Positions 55,905-64,000 of a stretch of DNA of 64,000 nucleotides are shown in pieces. Source of the stretch: Adiantum capillus-veneris (Eukaryota > Streptophyta > Polypodiopsida > Polypodiales > Pteridaceae); the NCBI GenBank assembly GCA_014529385.2, contig CM043966.1, positions 101,229,587-101,293,586 of the forward strand. Direction: 5' to 3'. The notes beneath the pieces are model-generated. The model did not search any database, was not told the origin of the DNA, and saw only the letters and a list, made by a program, of their open reading frames with translations. Every line of letters begins with the position of its first letter. Positions within the stretch are counted from its first letter, which is position 1. A program made the position numbers and the translations under genes.

Positions 55905-57226
55905 ACACACGAACATTTAATCTTAATATTCAATGAGGACGCCCGATGTGCATTCAGTATCGGTCCACATGTGACACATGCTCTGTATCCGCTTGTTTGA
56001 AGCCCTGCATGTATACACATGACAATAGATAAGCTTGAGAAAAACCAAGATTTATAGTGTTTGAGTTTGAGTGTAAATCACCTGAGCATTCTGTTAGTCG
56101 AGGATAGTCATGCATGGTCCACATTAGAATGCCTCTGATCAAAGCATTCCGTCGACCTGTGTGTCGGCTCATATCCACCACTTCTATTCCAATCCACAAT
56201 TTTTGTAGCTCTTCCAATAATGGACGAAGATACATAGTAGCCATATTCTTCACTTTATACCGCCCCAGCACAATCAAGCTTAGCGATAGGTGCCCCTTCT
56301 TGGTAGTCAACCACGGGGAATGTTGTAGTTGACAATGACAATGGGCCATACACTATAAGATGTTGATCTTTGACCAAACGGATTTATGCCATCCATAGCC
56401 AGGTAGTAGGCGCAAATTTTGAGCTTCCCTGGCAAAATCCGACCATGTCTCGTCTATATGTTTCCAGGCTGCACAATTTGTAGGAATCCATAGCACACCA
56501 TCTGAAGCTTTATTCTCCTCATGCCATGATGCTAGCGAAGCCATGGACTTACATTCAAAGAAATGATTGATGCAAGGAAGTAGAGGAAAATGATGCAAAA
56601 CCTTTTGTGGAATTTTTGTTCCATGGAGATCTACTTGATATCTCTCGGAATCACATTTCAGACACTTCTCCAATTCTATGTATTCCCCTCTGAAAAGAAT
56701 GCAGTTGTTAGGATAAGCGTGAATCAAATTGTAATCCATCCCCAAGTTTTGCAAGATCTTTCTTGCTTCCTCTCTCAAATCTCGCATCACATTATTAGTT
56801 GCTAACAGTATGTGCCCTTTGAGCAATCTACACAGAGCAAAAAATGCGATACAATTGTGTAAGTACTCTATCAGATCATTATACATCTACAGTTTTTTAT
56901 TAAAGTAAACACATTGTAATAGATCACCTGAAAAGCGCTCTGACGCTAGAGCCACTCCATCCAAACTTTGCCTGCATGTTGAGAAGAACTAGGAGCGCCT
57001 TCAATCTAGACACACGTGCTCCATCATACAATGGCATATCGGCTTCACTTTTCATATCATCATAGATAAGAGTTTTTGAATCCATGATCGTCTCAATTAT
57101 TTTATCCATTTCAGGCTCAAACATTGCCTCTTTGGGAATGTGGTCTGCATGATCATCCTCCGAGATGTCAGAGGCTACATCTGCTGGCCTCACGTATGTT
57201 GCTTGACCAAAGCACATGCCGAGCAC
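55905..57226 (-). pseudogene. CACTA TNP2-like transposase, N-terminal part only
   Basis: Exon 57226-56928 includes EADMPLYDGARVSRLKALLV. A 100-bp intron (56927-56828, GTGATC...GTGTAG) joins in phase to LLKGHILLATNNVM. The TNP2 signature follows: MDYNLIHAYPNNCILFRGEY, LEKCLKCDSERY, KIPQKVLHHFPLLP, WHEENKASDGVLWIP, then in shifted frames DGINPFGQRSTSYSVWPIV, PWLTTKKGHLSLSLIVLG, YLRPLLEELQKLW and MWTMHDYPRL. A further intron (after 56085) leads to SGYRACVTCGP and AHRASS near 55960-55915. Homology then stops: the remaining two-thirds of a TNP2 transposase is absent. At least two frameshifts (near 56390 and 56300). Confidence 0.8.
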
Positions 57227-57473
57227 GTCTACAGGGGTTGCAAGATTGCTACCTGTTGGCCAATGTCAGAGTCCAACGAGTTATAATTGGCTACAACTTG
57301 ATCTATAATAGATGGATCGAACTCGCCAAATTCACGAACGTGCTGCAAAGAAACACGTCTTGTCCGTCGCACACCATGCTTGTTGAGAGATATGTGTTTC
57401 GGTTGGATGGTGTTAAGGTGGTTACGCCGCTAGCGGAAGCTAAATAGCGAGAACTCAACCAACAACAGAATTT
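57227..57473. other. Unassigned boundary region between CACTA and element F
   Basis: It could hold more of the TNP2 5' region or the end of the element F LTR. Short TAGCG motifs occur near 57430-57450, but no CACTA terminus (CTTGTAGTG) is seen. Confidence 0.3.
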
Positions 57474-58344
57474 GTCAGACGAGGACGGAGCTTGACCCGC
57501 AGGCGCATGGAAACAACTAGGTGGGTGTCAAATCACCTACTCGACCTTCTAATGACAATCACTACTAAGGAAATCAAATCTAAGTTCTAAAATACGCAAG
57601 TGACTGAAATCCGTACTACGAACGAATGCTATACGAAACAGGATCTAGAATCATCGAATCGATCTCAAACTCAAGGGGAAGTCTATACACTAGGTAAGAA
57701 CAACACCCTAAAGACTTGAACTGCAAAATCAACCTATAACCACTCCGTGCGGTAAATGCGTATGAAGACAGGCCGAAAAATACAGGTGACCGAAACTTGA
57801 CCCCGATGGTACTAATGTGTAGCTCTACTCGTTGTGGTTCTATAGATATGCTGCACGCTCTATTCCGACACACGAGTTGGAAGAAAACTCACACCGAAGC
57901 TCGTAGGAACTTACCACACGTAGAAGCCGATAGCGCGCACTCTTGGTATCTGTGCGTAGCTCTCACCGTTGCTAACACAATGGCGGTGTCGCTTCTCCAA
58001 TGGCGGCCCCGTAGCTCGCGTAGCAAGGAGATAAGACTCTCTCTCTCTCTCTCTCTCAGACACAGTCACGGCGCTCAAAAACTCACTTTGATTAATAATT
58101 CCGTTCTTCTAGGTTACAAAACTTTGGCTTATATACCTCAGCCTTGGAGGTGAGAACATCTCTAATTATTTACATCAGCAGGTGAAATTAAGTCGGGATT
58201 ACAGGCTGGAAACTCAATTGAGTCCCGTTACTTAATGAATGGCTCAAATCAAAATTAATGTCGGAAAGACATTTATTACAATCAATGGTTACAAAATGAT
58301 GGGTGTGAGCAAAAATGCGGGTGTGATCCTCTGCTGGCTCAACA
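57474..58344 (-). repeat. 3' LTR of element F
   Basis: It begins TGTTGAGCCAGCAGAGG on the minus strand at 58344, directly after a purine tract. It carries a TATA motif, a (CT)n tract near 58036-58060 and a donor-like GTGGTAAGTT near 57910. The end at ~57474 (GTCTGACA) is only a guess because the partner LTR lies outside the window. Confidence 0.6.
58128..58135 (-). promoter_or_regulatory. TATA box of LTR F
   Basis: TATATAAG on the minus strand in GAGGTATATAAGCC. A CT-rich (GA on this strand) tract follows about 70 bp downstream. Confidence 0.5.
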
Positions 58345-58356
58345 CTCCCCCCCTCT
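58345..58356 (-). promoter_or_regulatory. Polypurine tract of element F
   Basis: AGAGGGGGGGAG on the minus strand immediately before TGTTGAGCC. The PPT plus TG start identifies the LTR and its orientation. Confidence 0.75.
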
Positions 58357-58393
58357 GCGTTCATGTCGTCCCTGACATGACTTTTAGGCTTGG

Positions 58394-61300
58394 TCAATAG
58401 AGTCCTGTCGTCTTGAGCATCTGCAAATGTGATTCGTAGCGTAGGTTGTCGATGGTCAAGGTTGGGCCGAATATTTTGCTTTCGTGAGTGAATAAGCCGG
58501 TGTAGAAAGCTTCTTCGAATGTTTGCATGTGGAAGCTAGGCAAAAACATAATTCTTTGGTATAAGAGATGTAACACCTTTGGTGATGGCTGCAATGAAAG
58601 ATCATACATCATATCCGTCACTGTGTCGGCCGTCGATAGTAGACTCGAGGTCGTGGCTTTATCTGGCGCGAACACTTCAATGCATGCTAAGAGAGTCCTG
58701 CAGATTTTCTTTAGCATCTGACACGAAAGGTCAGGAGAGCCAGTAAAAAGTTTGATGGTGCCCGTTAGGGTTTTCACCATGTAGGCTTTACCTATTCTCT
58801 CTCCTGCCTTTGGTCCTGGCATCCTTGGGTAATTAAGCCAATTTGGCTTCTTTTCTGCAATCCTGCCATGCTCTTTCCAGCTTCCGACTCTTGGCACCGG
58901 GCAGAAGGTTGCATCCTCCCGAATCTCCTTTGGAGCCTCTACCAAGTAGATGAGGTAGGCTGGGTATTTGTTCAGCCAACCTTTCCTCCATCTAGGTTGA
59001 GAATCTACAATCTTCTTTGATTGTTCATCCTTTGTGATGTCGCCTTCGTAAAGAGCGACATACTGCTCCTCCTCTATTCTCTTTTTCGTCTTTATCACTT
59101 CAAATTTCATCAGAGGGAAAGGCAGGCTGGGTTGCATCCACTCTTCGTGGAGCACTTTTGTGTCTAAACCTTGAAGTCTAATGGAGATGAGGAGTCTCCT
59201 TTCCCATTCCATTTCCGCCTTGGCACTTTCCTCTGTTGACTTTTCTATTTGGTCCTGGAGCCTTTGTTCTTCTTCTTCAGAGATTCCTGAAGTCGAGGCC
59301 ACTTCTTGAACTGGGTCTGGATCTTCAATTGTGGTTGCCTCTCTAGTTTCAGGTAGCTCTATGGCTGCTCCCCCTGTTTCTTCTTGTGGTGTCTCTGTTT
59401 CTCTTCTTTGTTGCTCTTGGATGTCTTGGAGCTGTTTGCAGAGGGCCTCATTTTCTGTCCTTAGTGTTTGGTTTTCTGATGTGAGCCTCTCCTCTGCAGC
59501 CAATGATCCCTCCGCCACGTGCAATCTTTGTACTTGCTCTAACCTCAGCTCTCTTTGCAAACTTCTGACCCGCTCTTGCAGAGCTAGTACGAGGGCTCCC
59601 TCTTGTTCTGTTCCTGCTCTGCTAGCTCTAGGGGTGGTCCTGAGTCTCGTGATTGTCCTTTGTTGAAGTTCGACTCTTTCCCTTAGCTCAATGAGCTCAT
59701 CCTTGGCTGCCTCCAGCTCATCTTCTATTCTCTCATTTGCTTCCTGTGAACTTGTTACCTCTCTTGAAGCTTCGGCTAGTTGGAGTATCAAGCCGTCTCT
59801 CTCGTTTTTGGCGTCGTAGAGTGATGCTTTATGACTTTCAGATTCAGTCATAGCATTCTCTAACTTCTTCTGCAACTCTGTTTCCTTTTGTTTTGCTGTC
59901 TCAAGTGCTACTTCCTTTGCTCTAGATCTTTCTTTAATCTTGCTGAGCAGTTCATGCACCATGTGCATGTCTTTTTCATCTTCATCTGTCAACTTGACAG
60001 CTCTTTCTGCCACCACCTCCAATGGCTTCGGCTCTTCTAGTATGTTCTGTTCGTCCATTTTCCTTTCACTCTCCATTGTACCCTTTGTCTTTTCCTTCAT
60101 CCCTTTCCGATCATCTTGTTTCCGTAGGGATATCCCATAAACTGCCTCCAGGGCCTCTTCTTCACTGTATCCGATAGCTACCAGATCCTCATAATCATCT
60201 TTCTTTTGCTGAACTGGATCTATCTCCTTTTCCTTGGTCCCGGCCTCCGGCTTTTCCATAACTTCTGTTTCTATTTCTATTGTGGTCTCCTCCACAATAA
60301 TTTCCATCTTCTTTGGACTTGGTACAACAGTAAAAGAGGGCTGATTGTCCTCAGTCATATTGGCCTTCCCTTTGTTTGCTTGCCCGTCTTTCTCTTGAGG
60401 TTCAGTAGACTCATCTACTTTCTTCTTCCCCTTGTCGTCCTTTTGCAGCTCAGTTTTTAAAAGCTGTACTTCCTCTTCAGTATAAGGCTCGACAGGTTGC
60501 TGCTCCAGTATGGCCTCCGACTCCTCATAAGCTCTAATATATTGATCATATTGATCAACATGTGGCCTGGCTGAGCTGGTTCCGACTTTACTGGGGTCTG
60601 GTACCCACATTTCTTCAAAGTCCCCCTTTAGAGCTCTTTCCACTCTAAACTGCTCCACCAGCCTTTCCATTCTTGCGGCTTTTTGACTTTTGGTTTGCTT
60701 GGGATCGGCCTTCTTCTTCACTTTCTTCTTGAGCGGCTCGTCCACGGCCTCTTCAGGTTCTGAAACTATTTCTAGTTTTCGGCGTGCTCTTGTGGACGCC
60801 CTCTTGGATACTTCTTGCTGTTCTTCCTCCTCATCGGCTTCTCTAAGCCACTCATTCTGGGAGGGAATCCGTGGCCCTTGATCTCTAGCTCCAATAGCTT
60901 CATAAGCTATTCTTGTTAGGATTTCTCCTCCTCCTATGTACTTTGGTTTCTGGTTGTGCATGGCGATTACTTGCTCGTGGATGTATTGAGCATAATTCAC
61001 CTCTTTTGGCACGTTGCTCTTCAGTGCCCATGTGATGGTAGTCGCAATGGCATGGGATGGTGTAGTATACTTCTGCGGTCTTTTACTGCACACATGGAAA
61101 AACTGGTTGTATAACCGGCAAAGGGTTGCCGCTCGTTGATCTGCCATATCTCCGTAGGTTGTATTTTGTTTCTTTGATCCATAGACCTCTATGGCCTCCC
61201 TTCTTTCTCTGACAGAACTCCCTTTGTTGTGCAGCTTCAATGCATCTGCAATGAGCTGTGGAGTGATCTGTACTTCAACTGTTTCTCCATCCATGGCTGT

Positions 61301-61669
61301 CAACGTGGCTTTCCCATCCTTCTGAATGGATGTTGCCAACTCATACACTCTTCTTGTGTCTACACCTGATGGTCTCGAGGTGAAGAACCTGTGTAAGTCA
61401 GCCTTTTCCAGGTATCTGCTTATGTTCTCTGATCTGCTATAATCCACTAATTCTCGTGGGATCATAGGTACATCGATCGATTGCCCTTGAGGATCTCTGA
61501 AAGTCCCCTGGTAGATCTTTATTCCCTCTTTTTCTAGTACTGCTTCCTCCACCCAAGTCTTGGTTGGCTTGAGGGTTTCTGTTGGAATATCAAAAGGTTC
61601 TGCCTCTGCAAGAGCATCTTTGATGGTTGGTCTTTTTCTCTTAGTTGCCGATGACTTAGCGGAATCCAT
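58394..61669 (-). CDS. Element F 1091-codon ORF of unknown function
   Basis: An uninterrupted ORF from MDSAKSSATKRKRP ending 37 bp before the polypurine tract, so it is the last gene of element F. Residues ~45-265 look globular (IYQGTFRDPQGQSIDVPMIP, VEVQITPQLIADALKL, YTTPSHAIATTITWALKS) and vaguely recall plant-transposon-associated domains of the Transposase_32 type; I am not sure. Residues ~280-560 are charged and disordered-looking, with a UBA-like stretch YEDLVAIGYSEEEALEAVYG at ~493-512. Residues ~565-760 are a heptad-rich coiled coil. Residues ~825-1091 form a second globular domain (WRKGWLNKYPAYLIYLVEAP). There is no RT, integrase or clear transmembrane segment. The position equals that of extra 3' ORFs in SIRE/Athila elements. 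Confidence 0.75.
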   Translation of the reverse strand: MDSAKSSATKRKRPTIKDALAEAEPFDIPTETLKPTKTWVEEAVLEKEGIKIYQGTFRDPQGQSIDVPMIPRELVDYSRSENISRYLEKADLHRFFTSRPSGVDTRRVYELATSIQKDGKATLTAMDGETVEVQITPQLIADALKLHNKGSSVRERREAIEVYGSKKQNTTYGDMADQRAATLCRLYNQFFHVCSKRPQKYTTPSHAIATTITWALKSNVPKEVNYAQYIHEQVIAMHNQKPKYIGGGEILTRIAYEAIGARDQGPRIPSQNEWLREADEEEEQQEVSKRASTRARRKLEIVSEPEEAVDEPLKKKVKKKADPKQTKSQKAARMERLVEQFRVERALKGDFEEMWVPDPSKVGTSSARPHVDQYDQYIRAYEESEAILEQQPVEPYTEEEVQLLKTELQKDDKGKKKVDESTEPQEKDGQANKGKANMTEDNQPSFTVVPSPKKMEIIVEETTIEIETEVMEKPEAGTKEKEIDPVQQKKDDYEDLVAIGYSEEEALEAVYGISLRKQDDRKGMKEKTKGTMESERKMDEQNILEEPKPLEVVAERAVKLTDEDEKDMHMVHELLSKIKERSRAKEVALETAKQKETELQKKLENAMTESESHKASLYDAKNERDGLILQLAEASREVTSSQEANERIEDELEAAKDELIELRERVELQQRTITRLRTTPRASRAGTEQEGALVLALQERVRSLQRELRLEQVQRLHVAEGSLAAEERLTSENQTLRTENEALCKQLQDIQEQQRRETETPQEETGGAAIELPETREATTIEDPDPVQEVASTSGISEEEEQRLQDQIEKSTEESAKAEMEWERRLLISIRLQGLDTKVLHEEWMQPSLPFPLMKFEVIKTKKRIEEEQYVALYEGDITKDEQSKKIVDSQPRWRKGWLNKYPAYLIYLVEAPKEIREDATFCPVPRVGSWKEHGRIAEKKPNWLNYPRMPGPKAGERIGKAYMVKTLTGTIKLFTGSPDLSCQMLKKICRTLLACIEVFAPDKATTSSLLSTADTVTDMMYDLSLQPSPKVLHLLYQRIMFLPSFHMQTFEEAFYTGLFTHESKIFGPTLTIDNLRYESHLQMLKTTGLY

Positions 61670-61835
61670 GGATCCTGTAACTCCAATTTCAGAAGTTAGC
61701 GTCTTTTTAGTACTGAAAGCCGAAATGAAGCTTTTAACTATTCAAATGACTTGAAAATTGAAACATGAGCTATTCAGGGCCTAAGGATGCAATGTAGGTG
61801 AAAAAATATGCAAACTGGGCTCAAAAACATGCTTG
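61670..61835. other. Short 5' flank of the 1091-codon ORF
   Basis: Non-coding by inspection. It lies between the ORF start and the first palindrome and probably serves as leader or promoter sequence. Confidence 0.35.
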
Positions 61836-62843
61836 AGACATCATACGCGTATGATGTCTTTTGTGTCAGAATGACTTCATATTGGTTGTGCTTGTAGCTG
61901 ATAGTGTATACATGAGTATCATATGCTTGGATTTGAGTTTGGATCCCATTTGGTCAAGTTTTGGCCAGTTCAGTCCAGTTCAGGCTCTTGGCAAATTTTG
62001 AAAGGGAAATGGATTTTATGATCCAAATTGGGTAAAACTTGGTGGATTACCTTCAAATGGCATGTAGAACACTTCTGTTTGGTGGTTGAAGCCCTTAGAT
62101 GCCAAAATCACATAGTGAGACATCATACGCGTATGATGTCTTTTAGTGCATTTTTGGACCAATTTTCTCTATAAGCTTGGTTTTGGCTTTAGATAGGCTT
62201 ATTCAGTGGATTTATCAAGTTTGGATAGAATTTGGACTAAAAATGGCTTGGAGACATCATACGCGTATGATGTCTTTTTCATCAATTTTTCATGGGATTG
62301 GTTCTGTGGACTCTCCATGTGCTAGTGAAGGACTGTTTATACTCAAATCTTGGTTTGGACTTGAATATGTTGGATTTGGGACAAAAATAGGCTTTGTATG
62401 AAGGATTTTCTCTTAATTGGGCTAATGGGGTGATCCACTTGACCAAATGGTTCCAAACTTCATATGTAGCATGTATTAGATATATATAATGGATGTATGA
62501 TGACAAATGAGCATTTTTGGCTCTGTAAGTGCAAATAGACATCATACGCGTATGATGTCTTTTGTGTCAAAATGGTGCTTTTTGGTTCCAGATAGCTTGT
62601 AGATGTGTTAATCAACAATCCTACAAAGTTTCAATGAGTTTGGAGTTATTTTGACAAAATTAGGACCAAAAATCAATTTTATGGCCTACTTTGCGTCTTT
62701 TTGGTTTTCTTGGGTTTTCTAACTCCAATTCTCATGATACTTGGTTCATAGGATGTGATTAACATGTGGAATGAGGCTATGCACTCAAATGTTGAAATGG
62801 ATGTGAAAATCATGCTGTGAGACATCATACGCGTATGATGTCT
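61836..62843. repeat. Five identical 24-bp palindromes upstream of the 1091-codon ORF
   Basis: A perfect palindrome (AGACATCATACG plus its own reverse complement, ACGCGT at the centre) occurs at 61836, 62118, 62252, 62537 and 62820. Spacings are 282, 134, 285 and 283 bp, roughly multiples of 141. All five are identical and followed by at least two further T, while the sequence between them is hardly alignable. The core ACGCGT fits the CGCG box bound by plant CAMTA factors; dimeric protein binding or RNA hairpins are alternatives. Confidence 0.9.
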
Positions 62844-64000
62844 TTTCTTGAAATGTTGGTCTTTTTGTGCAAAGAATGCTTTGTGCTAGTGCCCTAAGCC
62901 CTGCTAACTAGTTTTCAACTTAAAAAGTCATCAGTTTAGCTAAAAAGCCCCCTTATAGGCATTTCAGTCTCCGAAGTCGTCTTTTTGCCTTGGAGTTGAA
63001 TTTCTTCAACTTTTCTTCTTGAGAGTTGCATTTCCAGCTCATTGGATATGTTGTGAAGCCATCCAGTTGGTTGACTTGACTTTGGCTCCCCGTTCTCCAT
63101 CTTTATCCATTTGGTTGCTCAAAGCGTCTTTTTCACCATCGGTAAGTGAATCAGCTTTCTTTTGGGTTTTGCTTGCAAACATAAGTCATCCATGTATAGT
63201 TGAAACTGCTCGTGAAGTTTCATGTCATTTGGTCGTCAATTTTAGCCGTTATGCCAAAATGACGCTTTGTGTGTCCGCAGCCGAATCGGTTGTTCCGACC
63301 TACTTTTGGTGATCCAAACCCGGAGATACTCCATGGTTGCATTTCCCTCGATGTTGTTAAGCTTCCTGAGAAGTTTTGTGTCGTTCCGACAACTTTTTTC
63401 TGTTTGCCTCTTGCAGGCTCTGTTGACCTAGGGTTTTTCCAGTCGTTCTTTCTCGAGCTTTGAGTGCTAGAAACTCATCTTCTATGTTAGGGTAACCCAC
63501 CTCTAAGTTCTTGTAAGGTTTGGTTAGGCGGTTGTGCCCCTACCTAGCGTTCTTCCCCATTCCCCGTCTGCTCTTGTTTCTTGGTTTTGGTGAGTTTTCG
63601 CGACAAAAGTTAACGATAAGCATCAAAAGCTTATGGCAACGAGTCTACCTCTCATGTCTGGTGTCCTCTGAGCTCTCGTAGCAGTCGTAGAAGGCGGTAG
63701 AAGGTCGGATGCTCCTGTGTGCTCTTTGCTCTCTCCAAGAAGGTAATAGTGGAAATGAGCTTGATAGTGAAGTGAAAAATACTTAACTTCGGGCTTCCCG
63801 GATCACTTGTTACCAAATTTGACATGTGCTTCTATCTCGTCGTGAAATGCACTTTAGGATTTGAAATTTCTCAATTTGGACTCCGTTTGACCTGTTTCTG
63901 AGAAATCTGTCCACTTTGCCAAACTTCTGTCATTTCGGGCTTTCCGCAACTTTTTCAGAATTGTACCTTATTTTTACCATGGGTTGCCCTTGTCATTAGG
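62844..64000. other. Right end of window, no recognised gene
   Basis: Short ORFs only. It is probably internal sequence of element F, upstream of its large ORF, because no copy of the F LTR start appears before the window ends. I found no pol motifs on either strand. Confidence 0.4.

Larger units (their letters stand above)
43749..57226 (-). mobile_element. CACTA (En/Spm) transposon, interrupted by element D
   Basis: The left end CACTACAAGAGG at 43749-43760 is the canonical CACTA terminus, followed by dense subterminal repeats. Beyond nested element D lie two minus-strand spliced genes, a Transposase_24/TNP1-like gene and a TNP2-like gene, the usual CACTA pair. The opposite terminus is not visible: element F sequence begins between about 57230 and 57480. 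TNP2 lacks its C-terminal catalytic part, so the element is defective. The upper limit is the last sequence I can assign to TNP2. Confidence 0.75.

Noticed and set aside
57797-58153. Plus-strand 118-codon ORF
   Set aside because: It lies antisense within LTR F and spans its (CT)n tract.
59331-60460. Plus-strand Ser/Leu/Phe-rich ORFs opposite the 1091-codon ORF
   Set aside because: Antisense of the coiled-coil coding sequence with biased composition.
61836-62843. Possible CRISPR array from regularly spaced identical repeats
   Set aside because: The repeats are perfect palindromes with long, unequal, partly related spacers, the genome is eukaryotic, and no cas genes exist.

Overview
This window is transposable-element sequence from a land-plant nuclear genome. 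The evidence is a plant-type Helitron, plant Ty3/gypsy retrotransposons carrying a second, archaeal-type RNase H (the Tat-lineage hallmark), a CACTA (En/Spm) transposon with spliced genes, and pyrimidine-rich plant core promoters. The size and depth of nesting suggest a large-genome plant. A non-angiosperm is possible but unproven. I see no convincing host gene, tRNA, rRNA or CRISPR array.

Layout. 1-1573: non-genic, with two short tandem duplications. 1574-5408 (+): degraded autonomous Helitron gene (HUH/Y2 Rep plus PIF1 helicase). 6690-42880 is one nested complex. Its oldest member is a minus-strand Ty3/gypsy relic, element E, now in three pieces (42880-42398, 12179-11337, 7478-6690). A 3.86-kb TIR element with a TTA duplication (7479-11336) and a complete Tat-like element C (12180-42397, +) split E, and E's reading frame continues in phase across both insertions. 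The 5' LTR of C was then split at an ACGC site by element A (13612-23481, -) and element B (23486-32679, +), which sit side by side at that same site. 42883-43745: remains of another LTR element with an Asp-type primer-binding site. 43749-57226: CACTA transposon (transposase genes on -) interrupted by Tat-like element D (44430-54573, -). 57474 to beyond the window end: the 3' part of an LTR retrotransposon F (-), with LTR, polypurine tract, an intact 1091-codon ORF, and an upstream field of five identical 24-bp palindromes.

Elements A-D are one family in two branches (A/D and B/C). Each has the order LTR, unusual primer-binding site, extra small ORFs, gag with CCHC knuckle, protease, RT, RNase H, archaeal RNase H, integrase, polypurine tract, LTR. 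The extra pre-gag region holds a recurrent ~70-codon micro-ORF and, in A and C, an F-box-like domain ORF. The LTR ends carry a hairpin whose stem differs in sequence between branches but stays paired. Most coding regions are broken; the longest open ones are the 1251-codon pol ORF of A and the 1091-codon ORF of F.

All boundaries, duplications and homologies come from reading the sequence by eye. Family names come from recognised motifs, not database searches.
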